NCBI RefSeq assembly: GCF_014696825.1
Contig: NZ_JACJQU010000001.1
Coordinates: 372,001 to 436,000 of the forward strand
DNA length: 64,000 bases
Direction: 5' to 3'
Source: Anabaena sphaerica FACHB-251
GTDB taxonomy: Bacteria > Cyanobacteriota > Cyanobacteriia > Cyanobacteriales > Nostocaceae
Position numbers and translations under genes: made by a program. Below, piece after piece: positions 54,228 to 63,161 of this stretch. The notes beneath the pieces were generated by a model that saw only the letters and a list, made by a program, of their open reading frames with translations, was not told the origin of the DNA and did not search any database. How positions within the stretch are numbered: the stretch's first letter is position 1; every line of letters begins with the position of its first letter.

Positions 54228-55643
54228 ATGAATTTAGTCTGGCAAAGATTTACTTTATCCTCTGTACCGCTCAAAGAATATCTGGATACTAGCTACCTGC
54301 ATCGTTTGATGGTGGGGATTTTACATCCTTGGCGGCAAACCAGTATTTTGATGCAGTGGGGAGATACTATAGCTGCTGCTCTACTCAGCCTAATCTATGC
54401 TCTTGCACCTTTTGTTTCTAGTACCCTGCTAGGATTGTTGTTGGTAGCTTGTGTGGGTTTCTGGGTACTATTGACTTTATCTGATGAAACAAGTCTTATA
54501 AATGCTGCCTCAGTCACGCCAATTCATCTGGTGGTGTTGCTTTATTGGAGTATTGCTGTCATAGCTACAGCTTTATCACCTGTGAAAAAGGCCGCGTTGA
54601 ATGATTTAGTAACATTAACTCTCTATTTATTGCTCTTTGCTCTGTGTGCGAGAGTGCTGAGAATTTCCCGTCTGCGGTCTTGGCTGATTACTCTTTACTT
54701 ACACGTATCGCTGATTGTCAGTGTATATGGAATTCGGCAATGGTTTTTTGGTGCTAAAGCATTAGCTACTTGGGTTGACCCAGAATCAAGTTTGGCTAAA
54801 ACAACCAGGGTTTACAGTTATTTAGGTAATCCCAACTTATTGGCTGGATATCTTCTACCAGCAGTGGTTTTAAGTTTGATAGCTATTTTTGCCTGGCGTG
54901 GTTGGATTAGGAAAGCTTTAGCACTAACAATGTTTGTGGCAAATACTGCTTCCTTAGTTCTCACTTTTAGTCGTGGGGGCTGGATTGGTTTAGTGGTGGG
55001 GCTGTTGGCAGCGATGGCATTATTAGTTTATTGGTGGAGTGTGGAAATGCCGACCTTTTGGCGCACTTGGTCACTGCCAATTATTGTAGGCGGTTTGATT
55101 GGGGTATTGGTGCTGGCGGTGATTTTTGTAGAACCTGTACGCGTGCGAGTTGTGAGTATTTTTGCAGACCGTCAAGATAGTAGTAATAATTTTCGCCGTA
55201 ATGTCTGGGATGCTGTTTTTGAGATGATAGGCGATCGCCCTATTATTGGTATCGGTCCTGGTCACAACTCTTTTAATAAAGTCTATCCCCTCTACCAACG
55301 TCCCCGTTATACTGCTTTGAGTGCTTATTCAATTTTCTTGGAGATAGCTGTGGAAACAGGTTTTATGGGTTTAGCTTGTTTTCTCTGGCTAGTAATTGTT
55401 ACCTTGAATACGGCATTTATGCAAATGCGACGTTTCCTGGAATCGAGAAGCGCAGAGGGACTTTGGTTAATTGGGGCGATCGCCACTTTGCTAGGTATGC
55501 TCGCTCACGGCACAGTCGATACAGTCTGGTATCGTCCTGAAGTCAATACGCTCTGGTGGCTAATGGTTGCTTTAGTTGCCAGCTACTGGACACCTTTAAC
55601 TCGACAAAGAAATCAACCTAATCTACAACCCACAGCCTACTAA
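54228..55643 (+). CDS. ictB: IctB family O-antigen ligase-like membrane protein
   Basis: A 471-residue membrane protein started at ATG 54228; the frame starts at a TTG six codons earlier. About ten to twelve helices, with the Wzy_C-type motif YLGNPNLLAGYLLPAVVLSL and the large loop containing RRNVWDAVFEMIGDRPIIGIGPGHNSF and LLGMLAHGTVDTVWYRPEVN. It matches IctB, once proposed as a bicarbonate transporter but related to O-antigen ligases. The true substrate is not settled. It follows the pseudokinase gene by 155 bases on the same strand. Confidence 0.88.
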   Translation: MNLVWQRFTLSSVPLKEYLDTSYLHRLMVGILHPWRQTSILMQWGDTIAAALLSLIYALAPFVSSTLLGLLLVACVGFWVLLTLSDETSLINAASVTPIHLVVLLYWSIAVIATALSPVKKAALNDLVTLTLYLLLFALCARVLRISRLRSWLITLYLHVSLIVSVYGIRQWFFGAKALATWVDPESSLAKTTRVYSYLGNPNLLAGYLLPAVVLSLIAIFAWRGWIRKALALTMFVANTASLVLTFSRGGWIGLVVGLLAAMALLVYWWSVEMPTFWRTWSLPIIVGGLIGVLVLAVIFVEPVRVRVVSIFADRQDSSNNFRRNVWDAVFEMIGDRPIIGIGPGHNSFNKVYPLYQRPRYTALSAYSIFLEIAVETGFMGLACFLWLVIVTLNTAFMQMRRFLESRSAEGLWLIGAIATLLGMLAHGTVDTVWYRPEVNTLWWLMVALVASYWTPLTRQRNQPNLQPTAY

Positions 55644-55682
55644 ATTACCACAAAATATTTCACAAACACGTAAAATTTCCGG

Positions 55683-56060
55683 GAGTTTGGTAGCCCCACG
55701 TTTTTAAACCGGGGTGGAAAAACGACTCGTGCAGATTTATCTGCATTCAAAAATGCTAAAATATTAGCAGCAAGTAGGAATAATCATCTACGCGACGAAA
55801 CACTCCTAGTAAGGAGAAATCCCTGCAACGAAGAACCGAACGCGCAAAGAGCGCCAAACGACTAAACGAGCAAGCAATGGCAGGATGTTGAGCGTACCGA
55901 ACTGGCATTGTGATCAACTCGAAGAGCGAAATAGTTTGTCAAAGTAAGCGCAATCGCAGCATCTTTTTGATAGTTGTTTTGAGCGTCTAGTGGGATATTT
56001 GACTATCCCTTTTAAGAAAGTCTTAAAGAATCCGCCTCTCTTTAGAGGGTAGAGTGTCAA
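55683..56060 (+). mobile_element. possible IS200/IS605-TnpB element remnant or guide RNA locus
   Basis: The right boundary at 56028-56060 reads GAATCCGCCTCTCTTTAGAG then GGTAGAGTGTCAA. This resembles the terminal hairpin of IS200/IS605 elements, which is also the 3' end of the TnpB guide RNA (GAATC...CTTTAG...GAGxGTCAA in ISDra2). The left part has a GTAGCCCCACG/CGGGGTGG hairpin at about 55691-55712. No transposase or TnpB frame is present. It could be a non-autonomous derivative. The boundaries are approximate and the call rests on the right end. Confidence 0.4.
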
Positions 56061-56064
56061 GTCT

Positions 56065-56093
56065 AGTTGTCAGTATAAGCTATACTGACAACT
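56065..56093. repeat. perfect 13-bp palindrome
   Basis: AGTTGTCAGTATA and TATACTGACAACT pair perfectly around AGC. It lies 4 bases after the possible IS605-type end, between the convergent ictB and WGxxGxxG genes. There is no T-run, so a terminator role is uncertain. Confidence 0.85.
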
Positions 56094-56145
56094 GACTATT
56101 TTCTCCTCAATTAATTGCCAAAAGCAACTCCTACCAAAATTGATA

Positions 56146-56424
56146 TTAGTCTCTGTAACTGGCCGCCCCCGGTGCATTAGGGTCTCTATAACGGGTTGGT
56201 TCTTCTTCACGTTTTTTACCCGCTAAACCAGCTAGACCCAAGAGGCCAATTAATCCTAGCCAACCCCAATCAGTGTCGTTACGATCATTATATACAGTCC
56301 TGTCGGGTGCATTCTCAGTTCTGGGTTGATTCACTTGGGCTTGTGCAGGTTTACCCAAGGGTAAAATTCCCATAGTCAACATGAGAACTCCAGCGCCAAC
56401 AATTTTGGTGAAATTACTTTTCAT
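56146..56424 (-). CDS. WGxxGxxG-type small secreted protein
   Basis: A 92-residue protein started at ATG 56424; a TTG lies two codons upstream. A signal peptide (IVGAGVLMLTMGILPLGKPAQAQ, cut after AQA) is followed by a short acidic linker and DTDWGWLGLIGLLGLAGLAG, then the basic KKREEE. The tail continues 20 residues beyond (RYRDPNAPGAASYRD). The WGxxG repeat with hydrophobic stretch and basic cluster resembles the WGxxGxxG-CTERM sorting signal of cyanobacteria. The extra tail after the basic cluster is unusual for a sorting signal. Confidence 0.72.
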   Translation of the reverse strand: MKSNFTKIVGAGVLMLTMGILPLGKPAQAQVNQPRTENAPDRTVYNDRNDTDWGWLGLIGLLGLAGLAGKKREEEPTRYRDPNAPGAASYRD

Positions 56425-56657
56425 GATCAAAGTGCCTTGTACCTGATTCAGATACTCACCACTTTATCTATTTTTGAAATAAACCAAATCAATCTGTGGC
56501 TATAAAATAGGTTTGGTCGTAAATCAGGCTGAGGGTATATTTAATTAATTACTAATTACTAATTTGTCATTCTTAATTTGTTATTGGGAATAGGAGGCAG
56601 TGAACAATTAACAGTAAACAGTCCCCACTGCCAAGTAAAGTGCTTTGAGATTTTTGC

Positions 56658-57125
56658 TCAATAATTTTTCATTGCTCGTTGAATATCACGCTGATCTTGA
56701 CGGCGTTTGAGGTCTTCCCGCTTGTCGTGAATTTTTTTACCTTTACATAAACCGATACTGACTTTTACCCAACCCCGTTTAAGATACATTTTCAACGGGA
56801 CTAGGGTTAAACCCTGCTGTTCTACCTTACCAATTAGCTTACGGAGTTCTAGGCGATGCAGCAGCAACTTACGAGTGCGACGCGGTTCATGATTAAAATA
56901 TTGTCCACTAGAACTGTAAGGAGAAATATGTACATTTATTAACCATGCTTCGCCATTGCGAATCAAAGCATAGCCATCTTGGAGATTCACTTTACCTGCA
57001 CGTATTGACTTGACTTCCGTTCCTGCCAGCTGAATTCCAGCTTCGTAGGTTTCTAGGATTTCATACAAATAACGGGCTTGGCGATTGTCGCTAATAACTT
57101 TATAGCCTTCGTTTTTGTCACTCAT
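56658..57125 (-). CDS. smpB: SsrA-binding protein SmpB
   Basis: A 155-residue protein that binds tmRNA and brings it to stalled ribosomes. N-terminal VISDNRQARYLYEILETYEAGIQL, AGTEVKSIRAGKVNLQDGYA, and the C-terminal KGKKIHDKREDLKRRQDQRDIQRAMK tail, which enters the decoding centre, are all complete. It stands alone and the tmRNA gene was not seen in the window. Confidence 0.96.
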   Translation of the reverse strand: MSDKNEGYKVISDNRQARYLYEILETYEAGIQLAGTEVKSIRAGKVNLQDGYALIRNGEAWLINVHISPYSSSGQYFNHEPRRTRKLLLHRLELRKLIGKVEQQGLTLVPLKMYLKRGWVKVSIGLCKGKKIHDKREDLKRRQDQRDIQRAMKNY

Positions 57126-57445
57126 TGAAAATTTGGTTTGTGTTAAATATGGCTGAAGATGCTTTGTAATATAGGAAGTTTAGAGTAACTTAATTTTACA
57201 TTTCATTTTATTTTACATTTAATTTAATCTATTACTGTAACATTATATTTTTTTAAAATATCATTAATTTTTATGAATAGTTCCTAAGCATTTAAGAATT
57301 TCTTTATAAATCATCCCTGATGCAGTCATTAGTAGGTAATCCTGTCATAGTATGAAACATAAGAACACTACTACTGCCAGTGTTTATTGATAGTGTTCAT
57401 AATAGCAAAATATTGAGTAACAAAAATGCTAGGGGTGTACTGTCC
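57126..57445. other. AT-rich intergenic stretch
   Basis: This 320-base spacer lies between the divergent smpB and response-regulator genes. It is very AT-rich around 57185-57300 (runs such as TTTTACATTTCATTTTATTTTAC). Promoters for both genes should be here, but no clear -35/-10 pair was chosen. The regulator's open frame extends back to 57380, but the conserved protein starts at 57446. Confidence 0.5.
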
Positions 57446-58129
57446 ATGCCCTTGAAGATCCTTGTAGTGGATGACGACCTGGGCACTCGTCTGTCTATTA
57501 GTGATTATCTTGAACTGTCCGGCTATTCGGTGATCATGGCTGATGACGGTCAAGATGCTTTGTCTATGGTGGAAGAGAACCATCCTGATTTGATGGTGAC
57601 AGATATTGTCATGCCACGGATGAACGGCTATGAACTTGTGCGCCGGGTGCGTCAACAGGCAGGGTTTAGGTTGTTACCTGTAATTTTGTTAACAGCGCGA
57701 ACCAAAACCCAAGAAAGAATTCTCGGCTACCAATCAGGATGCGATTTATACCTGCCCAAGCCTTTTGAACTAGAAGAGTTAGCAGCAGCTATTCGTAATT
57801 TACTGGAGCGATCGCAAATTATTCAATCAGAATACCGATTTTCTCATCAAGAAAGTTTCGACGGGTCTCACTCCCTTAAATCAATAGACGGACAATATCC
57901 TTTATCAAATCAAATTCCCAATCCCCAGCTGCTTCAGTCGCTGACCACAAGAGAACAGGAAGTCCTAGAACTATTGACTCATGGTTTGTCTAATGCCGAA
58001 ATGGGTCATCAACTGCACCTAAGTCCGCGAACAGTAGAAAAATACGTCAGCAGTTTATTAAGAAAAACTTCAACCAGCAATCGAGCAGAACTGGTACGTT
58101 TTGCCATCAAGCATGGTCTTGTAGAGTAG
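57446..58129 (+). CDS. LuxR-type response regulator, Rre1/Ycf29-like
   Basis: A 227-residue regulator started at ATG 57446 (MPLKILVVDDD); the open frame begins 66 bases earlier. The receiver domain has Asp10/Asp11, the phosphoacceptor Asp53 in MVTDIVMP, and Lys in LPKPFELEEL. The LuxR/NarL helix-turn-helix starts at about residue 164 (LTTREQEVLELLTHGLSNAEMG). It strongly resembles the cyanobacterial/plastid Ycf29 (Rre1) group, which works in stress responses. No cognate kinase gene is adjacent. Confidence 0.85.
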   Translation: MPLKILVVDDDLGTRLSISDYLELSGYSVIMADDGQDALSMVEENHPDLMVTDIVMPRMNGYELVRRVRQQAGFRLLPVILLTARTKTQERILGYQSGCDLYLPKPFELEELAAAIRNLLERSQIIQSEYRFSHQESFDGSHSLKSIDGQYPLSNQIPNPQLLQSLTTREQEVLELLTHGLSNAEMGHQLHLSPRTVEKYVSSLLRKTSTSNRAELVRFAIKHGLVE

Positions 58130-58293
58130 CTAGTACAGTAAGGCGGAAGTCATGCATTCAAAAGTTAAAAAGCTTAGATGATAGGCTTTTTAGCTATTTT
58201 GAATGGTTGTTATATTTACGCCGTGCTGTACTAGTACAAGGAGGCAAGAAGCAGAAAGCAGGAGTGTTCAATTGATTTATTTCTGCCCACACC

Positions 58294-58785
58294 CTATTCC
58301 CTAAACCCTTTTTCTTGACTGTTCACGTAGTCTAGCAGACCTTCACAAGCATCTATGAGCAGGTCAATCACCTGATTAAATCCCTCTGGTCCGCCATAAT
58401 AGGGATCTGGAACTTCCTTGAAAGTGTGTCTAGAGCAGAAATCGCACATCAAGCGCACCTTATGGTGATATTCCCCAGAACGGTCAACAGCAAGGATATT
58501 TTCGTAATTGTCTTTATCCATTGCCAAAATCAAATCAAACTCTTGAAAGTCTAATTTTTGAAACTGACGAGCTTGACCACGTAGTTTAATTCCTAACTTA
58601 GCAGATGCAGCAGCACTCATGCGCCGGTCAGGTGGACTACCAATATGATAGCTAGAAGTACCAGCAGAATCGCAGTAAATTCGGTCGTTCAAACCAGCTT
58701 GGTCAATCAGATGATTCATAATATTTTCTGCCGAGGGCGATCGACAAATATTACCCAGGCAGACAAACAGTAACTTGTAAGACAT
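58294..58785 (-). CDS. low-molecular-weight protein-tyrosine phosphatase
   Basis: A 163-residue phosphatase. The P-loop CLGNICRS has the nucleophile Cys9 and Arg15. SAGTSSYHIGSPPDRRM and the general-acid loop VPDPYYGG with Asp are present. It dephosphorylates tyrosine-phosphorylated proteins, often BY-kinases of polysaccharide synthesis. Such a kinase-like gene lies 11 kb away, but linkage is only suggestive. Confidence 0.92.
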   Translation of the reverse strand: MSYKLLFVCLGNICRSPSAENIMNHLIDQAGLNDRIYCDSAGTSSYHIGSPPDRRMSAAASAKLGIKLRGQARQFQKLDFQEFDLILAMDKDNYENILAVDRSGEYHHKVRLMCDFCSRHTFKEVPDPYYGGPEGFNQVIDLLIDACEGLLDYVNSQEKGFRE

Positions 58786-58798
58786 AAATATTGTTTTG

Positions 58799-58869
58799 TG
58801 GTCAGTGGTCAGTGGTCAGTTGTTTTGTTACTAACCTCTGACCAACGACTAACGACTAATGACTAATGA
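58799..58869. repeat. GTCAGTG and ACGACTA/ATGACTA tandem repeats
   Basis: Three GTCAGTG-type units and four ACGACTA/ATGACTA units fill the space between the phosphatase and YbaB genes and run into the YbaB stop codon. Confidence 0.8.
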
Positions 58870-59220
58870 CTATAATCCCGGTAGTTCCAATCCACTGGTC
58901 AAATCTTCCATACGTTCGCGCATGGTCGCAGTGGACTTGTTGTAGGCATCTTTCATCGCTGCTGTCACGAGATCAGAAAGTAGCTCTGAACCTTGTGCTA
59001 TTGCGTCTGGGGAAATTTCTACTCTTCTGGGTTCTTGGTTACCACTGACAATTACCTTAACCAGTCCACCGCCAGATTCTCCTTGAATTTCCATTTGCTC
59101 CAATTCTTCTTGGAGACGTTTTGCACCTTCTTGAACTTGCTGTGCCTTTTGAAAAGCTGCGGCTAGTTCTTTCATTTTTCCTAAGCCAAAGCCAAATCCC
59201 TGTCCTTTTCCTGCTGTCAT
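58870..59220 (-). CDS. YbaB/EbfC nucleoid-associated protein
   Basis: A 116-residue protein with a central [21 protein letters not shown] and C-terminal [21 protein letters not shown], the YbaB pattern. It dimerises into a tweezer-like DNA-binding protein. The N-terminus is Gly/Lys-rich ([16 protein letters not shown]). It lies 131 bases downstream of murB on the same strand, a neighbourhood often seen in cyanobacteria. Confidence 0.93.
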   Translation of the reverse strand: MTAGKGQGFGFGLGKMKELAAAFQKAQQVQEGAKRLQEELEQMEIQGESGGGLVKVIVSGNQEPRRVEISPDAIAQGSELLSDLVTAAMKDAYNKSTATMRERMEDLTSGLELPGL

Positions 59221-59351
59221 GATTAATTTTCCACTTGTGCTTTGAATAACAAATCAAATTCAATTATAGATGTGGCGGGTAATAGGTAATGGGTAATTGG
59301 GGATTGGTAGAAGATTATTCTCCCCTGCTCCCCTGCTCTCTTCCCAGTCCC

Positions 59352-60353
59352 TTATCCACAAACAGCTTGAAATTCGCCAATCATTTTAACTTCTGGTTCC
59401 AACCAAATAGACCAACGCTCTTGTACTTCACGTTGAATATGATTAATAAGACAGAAAATATCGCTGGCTTTAGCCCCACCACGATTAACGATAAAATTGG
59501 CATGAAGTTGGGCTACTTGCGCTCCGCCGATTTGGTAGCCTTTTAACCCAGCCTGTTCAATTAACCATCCAGCCGTGTAAGGTTTAGGATTGCGGAACAC
59601 ACTGCCACAACTGGGAAAATTATAAGGTTGGGTGGAGAGCCGATGCTGTTTGTGTTGCTTGGTTGTAGCTATAACTTGTGCGGGATCTGCACCTGGTTGA
59701 AGTTGGAAGGTGGCTTGAGTGACTATCCTTTTGCCCCCCTGCAATAATGAAGTTCGGTATCTGTAACCTAATTCTGCCGGGGTGAGAGTTTCTAATGTAC
59801 CGTCGGGACAGAGTAATTCCGCGCTAACTAACATATCTGCAATACAGCTATTATGCGCCCCTGCATTCATAACAACTGCACCGCCAACGGTTCCAGGTAT
59901 ACCAACAGCCCATTCTAAACCTTGCCATCCCAATTCTGCTGCTTCCCATGCCAAGCTAGGAATAGATTCTCCTGCCGCAACAGTTAATTGACCTGTTTCG
60001 GGGTCGAAATGCTTAGAACGGAAATGACGAGTCGCAATAACTAAGCCTGGTATACCTTGATCACTGACCAGCAAGTTAGAACCTGCTCCCAGTATTGTCA
60101 CTGGTAAATCTAGTGTGTTTGCATACTCAAAGCTTGCTTGTAGTGCTTCTACGTTGCGTGGAGCAACGTACCATTGAGCTTCTCCTCCAACTCTGTAGGA
60201 AGTAAATGCCGATAAAGAAGCTTGGGACTTGATTACACATTCAGTTCCGGGTAAGTAAATTACTTTACTATCGACAGAATTAGCTGTTTTCTGTTTATTG
60301 GTGGTCAAAGCAGAAATTGTACAGACGTTACCAGCTGCCTGGGAAATTGTCAT
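59352..60353 (-). CDS. murB: UDP-N-acetylenolpyruvoylglucosamine reductase
   Basis: A 333-residue FAD enzyme reducing UDP-GlcNAc-enolpyruvate to UDP-MurNAc. [48 protein letters not shown], and the proton donor Ser in [11 protein letters not shown] are visible. The N-terminus carries about 35 extra residues, as in other cyanobacteria. It is 123 bases downstream of murC, the next enzyme of the pathway, and probably in the same operon. Confidence 0.96.
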   Translation of the reverse strand: MTISQAAGNVCTISALTTNKQKTANSVDSKVIYLPGTECVIKSQASLSAFTSYRVGGEAQWYVAPRNVEALQASFEYANTLDLPVTILGAGSNLLVSDQGIPGLVIATRHFRSKHFDPETGQLTVAAGESIPSLAWEAAELGWQGLEWAVGIPGTVGGAVVMNAGAHNSCIADMLVSAELLCPDGTLETLTPAELGYRYRTSLLQGGKRIVTQATFQLQPGADPAQVIATTKQHKQHRLSTQPYNFPSCGSVFRNPKPYTAGWLIEQAGLKGYQIGGAQVAQLHANFIVNRGGAKASDIFCLINHIQREVQERWSIWLEPEVKMIGEFQAVCG

Positions 60354-60476
60354 CGTTGCTTTAATTGGTAATTTTTATTAAGTTATGAGCCGTCAGTACG
60401 GTATATAAAGTAGCTAGTGAGACTATTGCTAGATTGGGAATCTACAAAGGGAAAAACCTAGCTTTCTTTGCTGCAC

Positions 60477-61937
60477 TCAGGATGTGGCTTTAGCCGGTTC
60501 GCAAAGTGTCGCAATGATTTCAGGAATCGCTTGATTTAAATTCCCAGCACCTAGAAACAGTGCTAAGTCGCCTGGACGCAGTGTTGATAATAAGACTTCG
60601 GTAACAGAAGACAAAGTTGGTTGATAAATTACCTGCTGGTGTTGCTTGGCAATTTCTGCTGCCAATTTTTCACCACTAATCTGTCCTAGATTGGGTTCTC
60701 CCGCACTGTAAATGTCTGTCAGGACTACTACATCAGCATGGGTAAACGACTCGGCAAATTCTTCTAAAAAGGTAAGTGTACGACTATAACGATGGGGTTG
60801 GAAAATGGCAACCACCCTTTGCCCTGGTCTAGCCTGGAGACGTGCGGCGGCGAGAGTAGCACGAATCTCACTGGGGTGATGGGCATAATCATCAATAAAG
60901 GTAATACCAGCGGCTTCCCCTCGGAACTCAAAACGCCGTCTTGCACCCTCAAAGGTAGCAATACCTTTGGCAATTTCTCCAAATTCTAAACCCAGAACAC
61001 GTCCTACAGCTACGGCTGCTAGAGCATTGCTGAGGTTATGCCGACTCAAAAGCTGTACATTCAATACACCCAAGGCTTTACCTTTTTCCCAAACCAAAGC
61101 TGTTGTACCATCAGCGCGATAGTCAATGTTGGTAACAGTGTAGTCAGCGCCTGTGTCTGGATGAAGGCTATAACTGATGGTTGGTTTTAAGCTATCGCGC
61201 ACTGTTTCACAATCAATGCTACCTACTAAAATTTGACAACCTTGGGCAAATTTTTGGAAAGTCTCTACCACTTCGTCTAATGTTTCGTAGTGGTCAGGAT
61301 GATCGAGTTCAATATTGGTAATAATCCCAATTGCTGGGGCGTGTTTAACAAGGGAACCATCTGATTCATCTGCCTCAGCTACTAAATACTGACTTTCCCC
61401 TAATCGAGCATTCCCTTCCCAAGCGTTGACTTCACCACCAACCAAAATTGTGGGGTCAAGACCTGCTTTTAATAGCATATAACCTATCATGCTACTGGTT
61501 GTAGTTTTACCGTGAGTTCCTGCCACAGCAATGCTGTAGTAATCAGCTATCAAGGCAGCTAGGACATCAGAACGATGTAAAATTGGACAACCTAATTCTA
61601 GGGCTGCTTTGTATTCCAAATTATTGGTGTTAATAGCTGTTGAACAAATTACTTGAGGTAAAATTGTCTGATCAAAAGGCAATCGTTCTTGTGAATTTAA
61701 TAATATTCCATTAGCCAATACTTGAGGACGAAAGAATTCAATATTACTGGCTTCTTGTCTGCTAAAAATGTGAGCGCCCAGAGATTCCAACTTGCGGGTA
61801 ATTTGGTTAGGTCGCAGGTCAGAACCGGATACTGGTAATTGGCGTTTTGTCAACACATAAGCCAGAGCGGACATTCCTATACCGCCAATTCCTATGAAAT
61901 GAAATGGTCTACCGCTAAAATCTATATAGTTATTCAT
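60477..61937 (-). CDS. murC: UDP-N-acetylmuramate-L-alanine ligase
   Basis: A 486-residue Mur ligase adding L-Ala to UDP-MurNAc. Rossmann GIGGIGMSALAYVL (about residues 16-29), the P-loop AGTHGKTTTSSM, and IDDYAHHPSEIRATLAAAR and IFQPHRYSRT in the C-terminal domain are intact. It is followed by murB on the same strand, so the two form a peptidoglycan pair. Confidence 0.97.
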   Translation of the reverse strand: MNNYIDFSGRPFHFIGIGGIGMSALAYVLTKRQLPVSGSDLRPNQITRKLESLGAHIFSRQEASNIEFFRPQVLANGILLNSQERLPFDQTILPQVICSTAINTNNLEYKAALELGCPILHRSDVLAALIADYYSIAVAGTHGKTTTSSMIGYMLLKAGLDPTILVGGEVNAWEGNARLGESQYLVAEADESDGSLVKHAPAIGIITNIELDHPDHYETLDEVVETFQKFAQGCQILVGSIDCETVRDSLKPTISYSLHPDTGADYTVTNIDYRADGTTALVWEKGKALGVLNVQLLSRHNLSNALAAVAVGRVLGLEFGEIAKGIATFEGARRRFEFRGEAAGITFIDDYAHHPSEIRATLAAARLQARPGQRVVAIFQPHRYSRTLTFLEEFAESFTHADVVVLTDIYSAGEPNLGQISGEKLAAEIAKQHQQVIYQPTLSSVTEVLLSTLRPGDLALFLGAGNLNQAIPEIIATLCEPAKATS

Positions 61938-62418
61938 CTTTTGTTCCTCTTACACCACACCAGAAAATCTTCACAAATGACACGCGTATCATAACAGGAT
62001 TTTGATTTTTACAGATACTGCTCCTGTAAGATTTTCATATCTGAATAAAGGGTTAATTTTTTACTTTGTTTGTGCTTGTTCAGAAAGATATTACCCTGAC
62101 GGGAGAATTTTTCTATTTCTGATATCTTTTTATGATTATTCTGAAAACTGGGGCAACATCGGGAAAAATTTTCCTGTAATGTTAAATACATATCTTTGGT
62201 CGCTTTACTACAAGTGGCTACGGAAGTGCTTGAGTCGTAAACCTGAGTTGAAACTGTATCTAGACAGCGGGTGAATTGACTACAATAGTACATTGGCAGT
62301 GAAAATATTATTCAACTGGTTGCAGTGATAAATTCCTGGACTCAACATAGCATTCCAGGTAGAGATGCTTTGGCATACCTTCTGCCACCTGTAACCAAAT
62401 CCTCAATTCCTGGACTGG
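61938..62418. other. intergenic stretch between divergent murC and nadD
   Basis: This 481-base spacer should hold the promoters of both genes. Weak frames of 85-94 codons exist on both strands across 62002-62599, but they overlap each other and nadD and show no protein features. Two similar AATTCCTGGACT/ATTCCTGGACT segments at 62331-62342 and 62405-62416 form a short direct repeat near the nadD start. Confidence 0.5.
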
Positions 62419-63045
62419 ATGCAGCAACTAGCAATTTTTGGAGGCACCTTTGACCCAATTCACTGGGGACACCTGCTCTTAGCCGAAACGGCTTTGGCTC
62501 AATTACATCTAGAACAGGTAATTTGGATACCCTCAAAAAATCCTCCTCATAAACAAGCCACACTGTTTGAGCATCGGGTAACAATGCTGCAATTAGCAAC
62601 TAAAAATAACCCAGCCTTTACTGTCTCACTCATTGAGAGAGAACGCTCTGGGACTTCTTATGCTATCAACACCCTGATTGATTTATCTGTTTATTACCCA
62701 AATACTCATTGGTACTGGATTATAGGTTTGGATGCCTTCCAAACCTTGCCTCGTTGGTATCGTGGATCTGAACTAGCGCAAATGTGTGATTGGTTAATCG
62801 CACCCCGACTAGTAGGTGGTGAGACTATAGCTCAAAGTGAGATAATCTGCAAGCAAGTGGAGCAAAAATTTAGAGAAAAATCGTATACCATTCACTGGCA
62901 ATTACTGCATACACCTTTAGTAAGAGTTTCGTCAAGTATCATGCGTGAACTTTGTCGCCAAGGCCATTCAATTCATGATTTAGTACCGGAACCGGTCAGA
63001 TTGTACATCGCTACTAACAACTTGTACTCAAATAATTCTGAATAA
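62419..63045 (+). CDS. nadD: nicotinate-nucleotide adenylyltransferase
   Basis: A 208-residue enzyme joining NaMN and ATP to NaAD. N-terminal IFGGTFDPIHWGHLLLAE has the HxGH-type motif, WYWIIGLDAFQTLPRWY binds the nicotinate part, and VSSSIMRELCRQG is the ISSTxIR-type motif. It is complete, and its ATG is 12 bases beyond a CTGGACTGG segment. gap2 follows 117 bases later on the same strand. Confidence 0.94.
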   Translation: MQQLAIFGGTFDPIHWGHLLLAETALAQLHLEQVIWIPSKNPPHKQATLFEHRVTMLQLATKNNPAFTVSLIERERSGTSYAINTLIDLSVYYPNTHWYWIIGLDAFQTLPRWYRGSELAQMCDWLIAPRLVGGETIAQSEIICKQVEQKFREKSYTIHWQLLHTPLVRVSSSIMRELCRQGHSIHDLVPEPVRLYIATNNLYSNNSE

Positions 63046-63161
63046 ATTCTGTGTTTTTTTTTGGATCTAACACTTTATAGTTATAAACACTCTCCCCCTT
63101 TGCGATATGATTGGGGTCAACGATATCAACTTATAGGCATAAATACAGAGGGCAAGACACT

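Noticed and set aside
62002-62599. Frames of 85-94 codons on both strands before and across nadD
   Set aside because: They overlap each other and nadD, and their composition is not protein-like.
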